Shown: piece by piece, positions 23,911 to 31,692 of the stretch | How positions within the stretch are numbered: the stretch's first letter is position 1 | Layout: each line of letters starts with the position of its first letter | From: Haemophilus parainfluenzae | GTDB taxonomy: Bacteria > Pseudomonadota > Gammaproteobacteria > Enterobacterales > Pasteurellaceae | DNA: 64,000 nucleotides | Reading direction: 5' to 3' | NCBI RefSeq assembly: GCF_014931375.1 | Contig: NZ_CP063117.1 | Coordinates: forward strand, 1,116,001 to 1,180,000 | Translations under genes and position numbers: made by a program | The notes under the pieces: generated by a model | Database searches by the model: none | What the model was told of the DNA's origin: nothing | What the model saw: the letters and a program-made list of their open reading frames with translations, nothing else

Positions 23911-24582
23911 ATGTTTTATGATTATCTTACATTAATTGGACATGCAGCCCTAATGACCTTAGGGCTTGCTATTTGCTCGTTAATTGTCGGTTTATTGCTC
24001 AGTATTATTTTTACGGCTTTAGAAGCGAATAAATATGTCTTTATTGCTAAACCAGCTTCTGTTGTGATTGCTTTATTGCGTGGTTTACCGGAAATTTTAG
24101 TGGTTCTACTGATTTATTTTGGTTCAACCCAAGTCGTAGAAATGCTGACGGGTGAGTATATCGAATTCAGCGCCTTTGGTTGTGGTGTATTTGCATTGTC
24201 TTTGATTTTTGCCTCTTATGCTTCACAAACCTTACGTGGTGCGATCCAAGCTATTCCAAAAGGACAGTGGGAATCAGGTGCAGCGTTAGGATTAAGCCGA
24301 CCTTATACTTTCATTCATTTGATTATGCCGCAAGTATGGCGACACGCTTTACCGGGCTTAAGCAATCAATGGCTCGTGTTATTAAAAGATACGGCATTGG
24401 TGTCATTAATTGGTGTTGATGATTTAATGCGTCAGGCTGGGTACATCAATACAAATACTCATGAACCTTTTACTTGGTATGGTATTGCTGCGTTGATTTA
24501 TTTAGTGATTACGTTGATCAGCCAAGCGGGTATTCGCAAATTAGAATTACGTTTCACTCGATTTGAACGGGGAGTCGAATAA
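23911..24582 (+). CDS. artQ: Arginine ABC transporter permease
   Basis: A 223-residue inner-membrane permease with about five membrane segments and the EAA-type loop ([21 protein letters not shown], near 112-132) that contacts ArtP. Typical of the HisM/HisQ family, which form heterodimers. It begins 3 bases after artI and its stop overlaps the artM start as TAATG. Confidence 0.93.
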   Translation: MFYDYLTLIGHAALMTLGLAICSLIVGLLLSIIFTALEANKYVFIAKPASVVIALLRGLPEILVVLLIYFGSTQVVEMLTGEYIEFSAFGCGVFALSLIFASYASQTLRGAIQAIPKGQWESGAALGLSRPYTFIHLIMPQVWRHALPGLSNQWLVLLKDTALVSLIGVDDLMRQAGYINTNTHEPFTWYGIAALIYLVITLISQAGIRKLELRFTRFERGVE

Positions 24583-25265
24583 TGTTTCAAGAGTATTTAG
24601 CAGTGATTGCTCAAGGCATTCCGACTAGCCTGTTGCTTACAGTCGTATCTTTGTTTATTGCCTTTTTCTTAGCATTGGGACTAACCTTCTTGCTTTCTAT
24701 TGGCAATAAATTGGTGAAAAGTGCGGTCAATTTATTCCTTGTTTTATTTACAGGGACCCCGCTTTTAGTGCAATTTTTCTTAATTTATGCTGGCCCTGGT
24801 CAATTCCAATGGTTGGTGGACAGTCCATTATGGGGATTATTCTCCAACGCATGGTTCTGTGCAGCATTAGCTTTAGCTTTGAATAGTGCCGCTTATTCAA
24901 CCCAATTATTCCACGGGGCAGTAAAAGCAATTTCTAAAGGTCAATGGGAAAGCTGTGCGGCATTAGGTTTAAGTCGTCTGCAGACGTTAAAGATCCTAAT
25001 TCCCTATGCATTAAAACGTGCGCTCCCATCTTATACCAATGAAATTATCTTGGTATTTAAAGGCACGGCGTTGGCTTCTACCATTACGATCATGGATATC
25101 ATGGGATATGCACGCCAACTTTACGGCACAGAATATGATGCACTGACTATCTATGGTATCGCAGGCGGTATTTATCTCATTATTACCGGTATTGCTACTT
25201 TATTACTCCGTCAGTTAGAAAATAAAGTGTTAGCATTTGAACGTATTGATACCGCCAAAGCATAA
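24582..25265 (+). CDS. artM: Arginine ABC transporter permease
   Basis: A 227-residue partner permease with the same fold and the loop LFHGAVKAISKGQWESCAALGLS (near 107-129). With ArtQ it forms the channel of the arginine transporter. Last gene of the operon and followed by a terminator. An uptake signal sequence lies in the coding region (24720) and another after the stop. Confidence 0.93.
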   Translation: MFQEYLAVIAQGIPTSLLLTVVSLFIAFFLALGLTFLLSIGNKLVKSAVNLFLVLFTGTPLLVQFFLIYAGPGQFQWLVDSPLWGLFSNAWFCAALALALNSAAYSTQLFHGAVKAISKGQWESCAALGLSRLQTLKILIPYALKRALPSYTNEIILVFKGTALASTITIMDIMGYARQLYGTEYDALTIYGIAGGIYLIITGIATLLLRQLENKVLAFERIDTAKA

Positions 25266-25287
25266 AGTGCGGTCAAAAATAGAAACA

Positions 25288-25319
25288 AATCGGGCAGTTT
25301 AAAAATTGCCCGATTTTTT
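25288..25319 (+). terminator. Rho-independent terminator after artM
   Basis: AATCGGGCA with TGCCCGATT, 10-base AT loop, and a T-run. It overlaps the region before the WYL gene, so that gene must have its own promoter or rely on read-through. Confidence 0.88.
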
Positions 25320-25357
25320 ATATGATTAAAGAAAATATTTTTATTTATGAGGCAATT

Positions 25358-26311
25358 ATGTCCGAATCATCTTCCCTAAAATTCCATCTCGAACTATTAC
25401 GTTTAATTCCGAAAAACTATTCCATTAGCTCATTAGAATTGCGAGAGAAATTGCTCGCATTAGGCATTGAGCGCGATTTGCGCAGTATTCAGCGTGCACT
25501 GAATACGTTATGTGAGCAGTTTGAAATTGATTGCAATACCAATGATAAGCCCTATAGCTATCGCTGGAAGCCTGATGCGAAAGGCTTAGATATGCCGATT
25601 TTAAATGAACAACAATCGTTAGTGTTGATGCTGGCAAAGCAATATTTAACTGGTATTTTGCCAACCAATATTATGCGGTCAATGGACGGTTTCTTTAAAC
25701 AGGCGGAATATAATTTAGCTTATGGCAAAAATCAGAAAAAGGAAGCCTCTGAGTGGTTGAATAAAGCTGGGATTGCTCCCACTAGCCAGCCATTATTACC
25801 CGCAAAGATTGATCCTGAAGTATTCAATAAAGTAAGTATTGCTCTTTATCATAATAAATACATTAACATGATCTATCGTAAGAATGATGGAAATATACGT
25901 GATGCTCAAGTTAAACCCCTTGCATTAGTGCAGCAAGGTCCAAGTACTTATTTGGTGGTTCAATATGAGAGTGGAGCGATTAGACATCTTGCGTTACATC
26001 GATTTATTTCGGTTAATGTCAGTACGATGCAATTTGAACGCCCAAAATTTAGTTTAAAAGCGCATATCGAAAGCCAAAACTTTGGTTTTAGCTCAGGTAA
26101 GAAAATTCGCCTAACCTTCCGCATTGATAAAGAAACAGGTGGATTTTTGACAGAAACACCATTATCAACCGATCAAACGGTAAAAGATTGTGGCTCTGAA
26201 TATGAAATTTCCGCTACCGTGATTGAGAGCGCTATGCTGGAGTGGTGGATTGCCCATTTTGGTGAAGATTACCAAGAAATTGACCGCACTTATTTAGACG
26301 AAAATGCCTAA
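25358..26311 (+). CDS. WYL-domain transcriptional regulator
   Basis: A 317-residue protein starting at ATG 25358 (GAGG upstream; an in-frame ATG at 25322 has no site). The N-terminal winged helix (about 1-65) reads FHLELLRLIPKNYSISSLELREKLLALGIERDLRSIQRALNTL. A WYL domain spans about 145-225 (VSIALYHNKYINMIYRKNDGN, KPLALVQQGPSTYLVVQYE, RHLALHRFISV), and a WCX-type C-terminal extension follows. WYL domains bind nucleotides or nucleic acid and regulate many defence and stress loci. As the first gene of the accessory island it is a plausible regulator of the genes behind it. Confidence 0.85.
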   Translation: MSESSSLKFHLELLRLIPKNYSISSLELREKLLALGIERDLRSIQRALNTLCEQFEIDCNTNDKPYSYRWKPDAKGLDMPILNEQQSLVLMLAKQYLTGILPTNIMRSMDGFFKQAEYNLAYGKNQKKEASEWLNKAGIAPTSQPLLPAKIDPEVFNKVSIALYHNKYINMIYRKNDGNIRDAQVKPLALVQQGPSTYLVVQYESGAIRHLALHRFISVNVSTMQFERPKFSLKAHIESQNFGFSSGKKIRLTFRIDKETGGFLTETPLSTDQTVKDCGSEYEISATVIESAMLEWWIAHFGEDYQEIDRTYLDENA

Positions 26312-26326
26312 CGACATAAATTGTCG
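26312..26326 (+). repeat. Module-boundary hairpin 1 (CGACA...TGTCG)
   Basis: CGACA-TAAAT-TGTCG directly after the WYL stop codon. Related hairpins follow other genes of the island (29143-29159, 31615-31629; a longer GCGAC/GTCGC version at 27998-28021). Confidence 0.5.
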
Positions 26327-26369
26327 CTTCATCTTTTATCATTAAGCCATCAACAGAGAGGGCATTAAA

Positions 26370-27260
26370 ATGAAGAAAATTGTTTATATTGATATGGATA
26401 ATGTGATGGTTGATTTCCCGTCTGGTATTGCAAAATTAGATGAGAAAACTAAGCAAGAGTATGAAGGTCGATATGATGAGGTCGAGGGCATTTTTAGCTT
26501 AATGGAGCCGATACCTAACGCCATTTCAGCCGTTCATAAATTGATGAAGAAATATCATATTTATGCACTTTCTACCGCCCCTTGGCATAATCCATCAGCT
26601 TGGAGTGATAAAGTAAAATGGATTCAGCGTTATTTCGGCGAAGAAAAAGGCTCGGCATTATACAAACGGTTAATTTTATCTCACCATAAAAACCTGAACA
26701 AAGGCGATTATTTAATTGATGATCGCACTAAAAATGGGGCGGATAAATTCGAAGGCAAACACTTACATTTTGGTACTGAACAATTTGCTAACTGGAACTG
26801 TGTACTATCTTACTTAGATTGCGGGCCTTTTACACCAAGTGACATTTTGCAAGATTGTTTAAAAAAGCCGGCCGCCCTCGTGCAAGTTGAAAATGAGGAG
26901 CAAAGCCGAGTCATTGCTGCTTTTGCAGATCGCTATAAATGGCAAGTGTTTAATTTAGCCTGTATTTATGCGGATGAAACATCAACCGAACACAAAACGG
27001 TCTATTTAATTATCAGCCCTTATCTCAGTGATGAATTTAAAATGCGTATTGAAGCAATGTGTGCTCATATTCAAGCCGAATATGACGTGTTATTACGCTC
27101 AAAATCACAGCTAAAACAATATTTCCAACGCCTTTCAGATAAGCCATTCTTGTATATTGAAAGCTATAATTATCAACCACTTTATAAAGCAGGGAATATT
27201 TTTGGCATGATGGCGAGAGATAGACAGATTGATGAAATTTTAGAAGAAAAAGGAGCCTGA
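26370..27260 (+). CDS. 5'(3')-deoxyribonucleotidase-like HAD protein with an extra C-terminal domain
   Basis: A 296-residue protein. Residues 1-150 are a HAD hydrolase of the NT5C (deoxyribonucleotidase) type: DMDNVMVD (8-15, nucleophile D8 and acid D10), YALSTAPWHNPSAWSDKVKWIQRYF (motif II serine/threonine and capping region), and DYLIDDRTKNGADKFEG (motif IV aspartates). It would dephosphorylate nucleoside monophosphates. Residues 150-296 form a second region (DILQDCLKKPAALVQVENEEQSRVIAAF, IEAMCAHIQAEYDVLLRS) that I do not recognise. It lies 3 bases before the Sir2 gene, so the two are cotranscribed. Confidence 0.75.
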   Translation: MKKIVYIDMDNVMVDFPSGIAKLDEKTKQEYEGRYDEVEGIFSLMEPIPNAISAVHKLMKKYHIYALSTAPWHNPSAWSDKVKWIQRYFGEEKGSALYKRLILSHHKNLNKGDYLIDDRTKNGADKFEGKHLHFGTEQFANWNCVLSYLDCGPFTPSDILQDCLKKPAALVQVENEEQSRVIAAFADRYKWQVFNLACIYADETSTEHKTVYLIISPYLSDEFKMRIEAMCAHIQAEYDVLLRSKSQLKQYFQRLSDKPFLYIESYNYQPLYKAGNIFGMMARDRQIDEILEEKGA

Positions 27261-27263
27261 AAA

Positions 27264-27974
27264 ATGACAGAGAAAAATAAACCAATTTGCGTGATATTAA
27301 CGGGAGCTGGAATTAGTGCTGAAAGTGGTATTCCTACTTTTAGAGCAGAAGATGGCTTATGGGCTGGGCATAAAGTGGAGGAAGTTTGTACGCCTGAAGC
27401 CTTAAAGAAAAACCGTGCAAAAGTATTGGCGTTTTATAATGAACGACGTCGTAATGCTCAAGCTGCAGAGCCAAATGCTGCACACTTAGCTTTGGTTGAA
27501 TTGGAAGAGTTTTATGAAGTTCATATAATCACTCAAAATGTGGATGATTTACATGAGCGAGCGGGAAGTACTAACGTACTCCATTTACATGGTGAATTGA
27601 ATAAAGCTCGCAGCAGTTTTAATACCGATTACATTGTTCCATGTTTGGGTGATCAACTGTTAGAGGATAAGGATAATCACGGTCATCCAATGCGTCCACA
27701 TATAGTCTTTTTTGGGGAAAATGTACCCATGTTTCCTAAAGCAGAAAAGTTAGTGAAAAAGGCAGATATTGTGATTGTTATTGGCACTTCATTACAAGTT
27801 TATCCAGCTAATGGATTGGTAAATCTCGCTCCATATGGTTCACTTATCTATTTGATCGATCCTAATCCCAACACAGGCTTTGTTCGTAAGCAAGTTATCG
27901 CAATAAAAGAAAAAGCAGGCGAGGGTGTGCCGAAAGTGGTGGCCGAGTTATTGGAGAAAATTAAAAAATCATAG
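27264..27974 (+). CDS. Sir2-family NAD-dependent protein deacylase (CobB-like, no zinc cysteines)
   Basis: A 236-residue sirtuin with GAGISAESGIPTFRAEDGLW (14-33), TQNVDDLHERAG (90-101), catalytic H109 in LHLHGEL and GTSLQVYPA near the end. The Y58-x2-R61 pair in AFYNERRR matches the residues that give CobB/SIRT5-type enzymes preference for succinyl and other acidic acyl groups. The four zinc cysteines of classical sirtuins are missing (only one cysteine, in VPCLGDQ). It removes acyl groups from lysine using NAD+. It follows the nucleotidase gene and ends in a UUCG hairpin. Confidence 0.88.
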   Translation: MTEKNKPICVILTGAGISAESGIPTFRAEDGLWAGHKVEEVCTPEALKKNRAKVLAFYNERRRNAQAAEPNAAHLALVELEEFYEVHIITQNVDDLHERAGSTNVLHLHGELNKARSSFNTDYIVPCLGDQLLEDKDNHGHPMRPHIVFFGENVPMFPKAEKLVKKADIVIVIGTSLQVYPANGLVNLAPYGSLIYLIDPNPNTGFVRKQVIAIKEKAGEGVPKVVAELLEKIKKS

Positions 27975-27997
27975 AAAATCGACCGCACTTTTTAAAC

Positions 27998-28021
27998 AAA
28001 TAGCGACTTCGGTCGCTATTT
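27998..28021. terminator. Bidirectional hairpin with UUCG loop
   Basis: A perfect 10-bp stem AAATAGCGAC/GTCGCTATTT closed by TTCG, between the convergent Sir2 and RhuM-Fic genes. T-tails are modest on both strands. Confidence 0.7.
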
Positions 28022-28025
28022 ATCA

Positions 28026-29027
28026 TTACTTATCTTGCTTATGTTTAAGCATATGCATAATAAGCCTAATAAGCGTTTCTTTTTGTTTCGGATCAGATTC
28101 AGCAACTAATAAAGTGAGTGCTGCAAGCCCCGTATCATTGATAACAGGGTGTCCATCATGATCAAACAAACGCCCATTTCTATGTAAGAAATCCACAAAT
28201 AAAAATGCGCCACTACGTTTATTACCATCTGAAAAAGGATGGTTCTTGACGACAAAATAAAGTAAATGTGCCGCTTTTGCTTCAATGCTTGGATAAGCAG
28301 GTTCACCAAATACACTTTGATCTAAATTACCTAGAATCGCAGATAAGCCATTATCTCGTTCACGTCCAAACAGATCACTTGCTTCACCTTTTGCCATCAG
28401 CTGTGATTTTAACTCTGCTAGTGCAGAACAAGCCTCGGCATAAGTCGGTAATGTACCGCCTTGCTGTGTTTGTGGTTCAGTAAGTAAACCTTCATCATAT
28501 TGTTGTAGCCATAAAAAGGTATGCGTATAACGGCTGACAATATCCACTAGTCCACGACCGCTTTCTAGCGTTAATTCCGATGAATTTGCCGTTTTTTGAA
28601 TAAGTGCAAGTGCTTGCTCTAATTCGTGAGCATTTTGCTGCAAACGTTTTTGGTTAATGGTATAGCCTTGAGTCAGATATTCTTTTAAACGTGCAGTTGC
28701 CCAGATTCTAAATTTAGTACCTAAAATAGAATTAACTCTATAACCCACAGATATAATTACATCAAGATTATAGTATTCGATTGTTCGATTAATTTGTCTT
28801 TTGCCTTCAATTTGAACTGTTGCATTTTTTGCAACAGTTGCTTCTCTATTTAACTCGCCATCAGTATAGATATTGCGTAAATGACGTGAAATAACAGACT
28901 TATCTCGTCCAAATAAATCAGCCATCTGCTGTAAACTTAGCCAAACGGTATCATTTTCAAATCTCACTTCCACTTGCGTTGTGCCATCTTGAGCTTGGTA
29001 AATTTCAATCGGATTTTGATGATTCAT
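28026..29027 (-). CDS. RhuM-family protein fused to a Fic/Doc domain
   Basis: A 333-residue protein on the opposite strand from its neighbours. The N-terminal RhuM/virulence domain (1-140) shows VRFENDTVWLSLQQMADLFGRDKSVISRHLRNIY, YYNLDVIISVGYRVNSILGTKFRIWATARLKEYL. The C-terminal Fic/Doc domain (about 180-333) has the active motif HPFSDGNKRSGAFLF with H and the GNKR loop intact. Fic proteins transfer AMP or phosphate to protein targets. The architecture is a widespread mobile gene and is often linked with restriction or toxin loci. It looks inserted into the island, splitting it. A palindrome (29048-29079) lies in its promoter region. Confidence 0.87.
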   Translation of the reverse strand: MNHQNPIEIYQAQDGTTQVEVRFENDTVWLSLQQMADLFGRDKSVISRHLRNIYTDGELNREATVAKNATVQIEGKRQINRTIEYYNLDVIISVGYRVNSILGTKFRIWATARLKEYLTQGYTINQKRLQQNAHELEQALALIQKTANSSELTLESGRGLVDIVSRYTHTFLWLQQYDEGLLTEPQTQQGGTLPTYAEACSALAELKSQLMAKGEASDLFGRERDNGLSAILGNLDQSVFGEPAYPSIEAKAAHLLYFVVKNHPFSDGNKRSGAFLFVDFLHRNGRLFDHDGHPVINDTGLAALTLLVAESDPKQKETLIRLIMHMLKHKQDK

Positions 29028-29047
29028 ATTCTTTTCCTTAATAAGTT

Positions 29048-29079
29048 ATATGTATATATAAACAGATAAATATACATAT
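29048..29079. promoter_or_regulatory. Operator-like palindrome upstream of the RhuM-Fic gene
   Basis: ATATGTATAT (29048-29057) and ATATACATAT (29070-29079) are perfect 10-bp complements with a 12-base spacer, in the AT-rich region between the divergent RhuM-Fic and FtsK-gamma-like genes. Autoregulation by the RhuM DNA-binding part is possible. Confidence 0.4.
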
Positions 29080-29142
29080 TGCAATAAGGATAATCTTATT
29101 TGTAAAAGATCTTCTAAAAATAACCGCTTGTAACATTCTCCA

Positions 29143-29159
29143 GCGACACGAAATGTCGC
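29143..29159 (+). repeat. Module-boundary hairpin 2 (GCGACA...TGTCGC)
   Basis: GCGACA-CGAAA-TGTCGC followed by TTCCTT, upstream of the FtsK-gamma-like gene. It resembles the hairpins after the WYL and DUF1643 genes, as if it were the tail of a gene now lost. Confidence 0.5.
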
Positions 29160-29251
29160 TTCCTTCCATATAATTTTTTCCATAAAAGAGAGTTTTTTAC
29201 CTCTTACAACACGCTTAAGCCCTTTTATAGAAACAACACAGGAGAAAACTT

Positions 29252-29452
29252 ATGGCAATGAAAGTCACTTTTAAACGAGATCCACTTTTTGAGGATGTAA
29301 AAAAATTCGTGCAACAAGAAAAATTTACATCTGGTTCACGGATTCAACGCAAATTTAGTTTAGGCTTTAATCGAGCTGCGAGAATTGTAGAACAACTAGA
29401 AGAAGCAGGCGTTATTTCATCAATGAAAAATGGACAGGGAAAAGTATTATGA
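29252..29452 (+). CDS. Stand-alone FtsK gamma-like winged helix
   Basis: A 66-residue protein preceded by AGGAGA. FTSGSRIQRKFSLGFNRAARIVEQLEEAGVISS (31-63) matches the DNA-reading gamma domain of FtsK, where the arginine/asparagine helix (GFNRAARI) recognises KOPS sequences. In FtsK it is a C-terminal domain of a large translocase; here it is alone. The last bases overlap the next Sir2 start (ATGA), implying coupled translation. It might act as a small DNA-binding regulator or direct the Sir2 partner to DNA; both are inferences. Confidence 0.8.
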   Translation: MAMKVTFKRDPLFEDVKKFVQQEKFTSGSRIQRKFSLGFNRAARIVEQLEEAGVISSMKNGQGKVL

Positions 29453-30294
29453 AAAATGATTTAAATTATGCAGTGGAACTTATCCGAAAGGCCGATGGCA
29501 TTTTAATTACTGCTGGGGCAGGAATGAGCGTGGATTCAGGTTTGCCGGATTTTAGAAGTGTAGGCGGGTTTTGGAATGCCTACCCAATGTTTAAAGGCCG
29601 TAATATCAATTTCCAAGATATTGCGACACCATTGGCTTATGAAACCCATCAAGAGTTAGCTTATTGGTTTTATGGGCATCGTTTGTCGCAATATCGTGCA
29701 ACAAGCCCGCATGAGGGCTACCAAATTTTAAAACGTTGGGCAGAAAGCAAACCGCATGGTTATTTTGTTTTTACAAGCAATGTGGATGGGCATTTTCAGA
29801 AAGCGGGGTTTGAAGAGGGGCGTATTTATGAAGTGCATGGCACACTAGAGCGCTTGCAGTGTGCGCATAATTGCCGTGATTTGAGCTGGTCTGCAAAAGA
29901 ATTTCAACCAGTGGTGGATAACGAAAACTTGCGCTTATTAAGTGAGCCACCTCGTTGCCCTTATTGTCAGCGTTTGGCAAGACAAAATGTACTCATGTTT
30001 GACGATTATTTTTACAGCAGTAATTATCAAAATTTAAAACGAAATAAGCTCGATTTATGGTTGAAAGAAGTGCAAAATCTCGTCGTTATCGAACTGGGAG
30101 CGGGGAAAGCCATTCCAACTGTGCGTCGATTTTCTGAACGTACGGCAAAAGCAAAAAAGGGCGGATTTATCCGTATTAACCCACAAGATGCAGGCGTGCC
30201 GAAAATGCACTTTTTAAGTCTAGAAATGAAAGCGTTAGATGCGCTAAAAGCGATTGATCGCCTTCTAAATCCTTCTCAACAAGCGGTTGAATAA
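29449..30294 (+). CDS. Sir2-family NAD-dependent protein (zinc-binding type)
   Basis: A 281-residue Sir2 protein with TAGAGMSVDSGLPDFRSVGGFW (21-42), TSNVDGHFQKAGF (109-121), catalytic H130 in YEVHGTLE, and zinc cysteines C138, C142, C170 and C173. The C-terminal half retains a Rossmann segment (VVIELGAGKAIPTVRRFSE). It differs clearly from the first sirtuin of the island in having the zinc site. Deacetylase, ADP-ribosyl transfer or NAD hydrolysis are all known for Sir2 folds. It is coupled to the FtsK-gamma-like gene and, by TAATG, to the PP2C gene. Confidence 0.87.
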   Translation: MKNDLNYAVELIRKADGILITAGAGMSVDSGLPDFRSVGGFWNAYPMFKGRNINFQDIATPLAYETHQELAYWFYGHRLSQYRATSPHEGYQILKRWAESKPHGYFVFTSNVDGHFQKAGFEEGRIYEVHGTLERLQCAHNCRDLSWSAKEFQPVVDNENLRLLSEPPRCPYCQRLARQNVLMFDDYFYSSNYQNLKRNKLDLWLKEVQNLVVIELGAGKAIPTVRRFSERTAKAKKGGFIRINPQDAGVPKMHFLSLEMKALDALKAIDRLLNPSQQAVE

Positions 30295-31046
30295 TGGAAA
30301 ATTTTTGCGAAATTACCTTCTGCCAACAAATTGGCAGCAATAAGCGACACAACCAAGATGCCCTTTTTAATGGCGAGTCGGTGTTTCAATATAAACTCAA
30401 AACGGCTGAAAAACGCCTTGAAAACCGACCGCACTTTATTGTGGGCGTGGCAGACGGTATTTCCAATAGCAATCGTTCGGAAAAAGCGAGCAAATTGGCA
30501 ATGCAATTATTAAGCAAAATGGAAAGCCTAAGTCGCCAAACGATCTACGATTTACAATCCAGTTTATCAGCAGAGTTAGCAGAGGATTATTTTGGTTCGG
30601 CGACCACGTTTGTGGCTGCCGAAATTGATCAAATCACTCGTAAAGCCAAAATTCTCAGCGTAGGGGATAGCCGTGCTTATTTAATTGATGCCCAAGATAA
30701 ATGGCAACAAATCACCCAAGATCATTCTATTCTTTCTGAATTGTTAGCTGATTTCCCCGATAAAAAAGAGGAAGATTTTGCCACGATTTATGGCGGCGTT
30801 TCTTCTTGTTTAGTCGCCGATTATTCCGAATTCCAAGATAAAATTTTTTATCAAGAAATTGAAATTCAACAAGGGGAAAGTTTATTACTGTGTTCTGATG
30901 GGTTAACAGATGGCCTTTCAGAAGAAATGAGAGAAAAGATTTGGAAACAATATGATAATGACAAATCAAGATTGACGGTGTGTCGTAAATTAATTACGAA
31001 ACAGAAGTTTTATGATGATTTATCGGTGGTGATTTGTAGAGTATAA
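30294..31046 (+). CDS. PP2C-family serine/threonine phosphatase
   Basis: A 250-residue PP2C domain without membrane segment or sensor. Metal-binding aspartates lie in RHNQDAL (D22), VGVADGISNS (D54) and LLCSDGLTDG (about 203); SAATTF-type GSATTFVAAEI and GDSRAYL are also present. It removes phosphate from serine or threonine in a manganese-dependent way. Its start overlaps the Sir2 stop, so the products are likely made in equal amounts. No partner kinase is seen in the window, which makes its substrate open. Confidence 0.88.
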   Translation: MENFCEITFCQQIGSNKRHNQDALFNGESVFQYKLKTAEKRLENRPHFIVGVADGISNSNRSEKASKLAMQLLSKMESLSRQTIYDLQSSLSAELAEDYFGSATTFVAAEIDQITRKAKILSVGDSRAYLIDAQDKWQQITQDHSILSELLADFPDKKEEDFATIYGGVSSCLVADYSEFQDKIFYQEIEIQQGESLLLCSDGLTDGLSEEMREKIWKQYDNDKSRLTVCRKLITKQKFYDDLSVVICRV

Positions 31047-31082
31047 TTATTAATCAAAATAAGTTAATTAATGGAGTATGTT

Positions 31083-31613
31083 ATGGAATATCTTATTGAT
31101 GTTTATCTTACTGATGCAGAAAATAATTATCGTTATGCGTTAGGTTATCAGTCAGAAAAAACACTTTTTGTAATTGGGTTAAATCCAAGTACTGCATGTG
31201 ATAAAACACCTGATAATACAATTAGAAAGGTAATGGGATTAGCTGAGTATAACGGCTACACTAGCTTTATTATGCTAAATTTATATCCTAAACGAGATAC
31301 GTATCCAGATGATTTACCTGATGAGGCTGATAAAAAAATACTGGAGGAAAATCTTTCTATTATTTATGAGTTAATAAAAAAAGAAAAGCAGGCTAATATC
31401 TTATTGGCATGGGGAAATAATATTTTTTCTCGTGCTTATTTACTAGACAGTATTAAAATGATTTATAAAAAACTGGAGAGTTGTAAGCCTAATTGGTTTC
31501 AAGTGGGGACATTGACGAAAAGAGGTCAGCCTAGACATCCATTATATCTCTCATATCAAGCATTTACACCAATAGATATGGATGATTATCTAAAAACGTT
31601 ACATTTAATCTAG
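31083..31613 (+). CDS. DUF1643-domain protein
   Basis: A 176-residue protein. ATG 31083 is chosen because GGAG lies 6 bases upstream; ATG 31071 overlaps that site. The DUF1643 core reads LFVIGLNPSTACDKTPDNTIRKVMGLAEYNGYTSFIMLNLYPKRDT and ILLAWGNN, with the end VGTLTKRGQPRHPLYL. The family occurs mostly on mobile or accessory DNA and resembles uracil-DNA-glycosylase-like folds in my recollection (GLNPST); enzymatic function is not established. It follows PP2C after 36 bases and ends with a strong terminator, closing the Sir2-PP2C transcription unit. Confidence 0.78.
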   Translation: MEYLIDVYLTDAENNYRYALGYQSEKTLFVIGLNPSTACDKTPDNTIRKVMGLAEYNGYTSFIMLNLYPKRDTYPDDLPDEADKKILEENLSIIYELIKKEKQANILLAWGNNIFSRAYLLDSIKMIYKKLESCKPNWFQVGTLTKRGQPRHPLYLSYQAFTPIDMDDYLKTLHLI

Positions 31614-31614
31614 A

Positions 31615-31629
31615 CGACACAATCTGTCG
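31615..31629 (+). repeat. Module-boundary hairpin 3 (CGACA...TGTCG)
   Basis: CGACA-CAATC-TGTCG right after the DUF1643 stop, followed by TATCCTTTTT. Same design as the hairpins at 26312 and 29143. Confidence 0.5.
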
Positions 31630-31645
31630 CTATCCTTTTTAAACT

Positions 31646-31677
31646 ATGCTCAAACCTATTAGGTTTGAGCATTTTTT
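31646..31677 (+). terminator. Rho-independent terminator after DUF1643
   Basis: A perfect 12-bp stem, ATGCTCAAACCT with AGGTTTGAGCAT, a 3-base loop and ATTTTTTATT. It separates the AAA+ gene, which must have a promoter in or after this region. Confidence 0.88.
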
Positions 31678-31692
31678 ATTGGAGTGATGATT

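Noticed and set aside
28799..28851. Hairpin TGTTGCA/TGCAACA inside the RhuM-Fic gene as a regulatory element
   Set aside because: It encodes ATVAKNATVQ in frame within the conserved RhuM domain; a coding explanation is sufficient.
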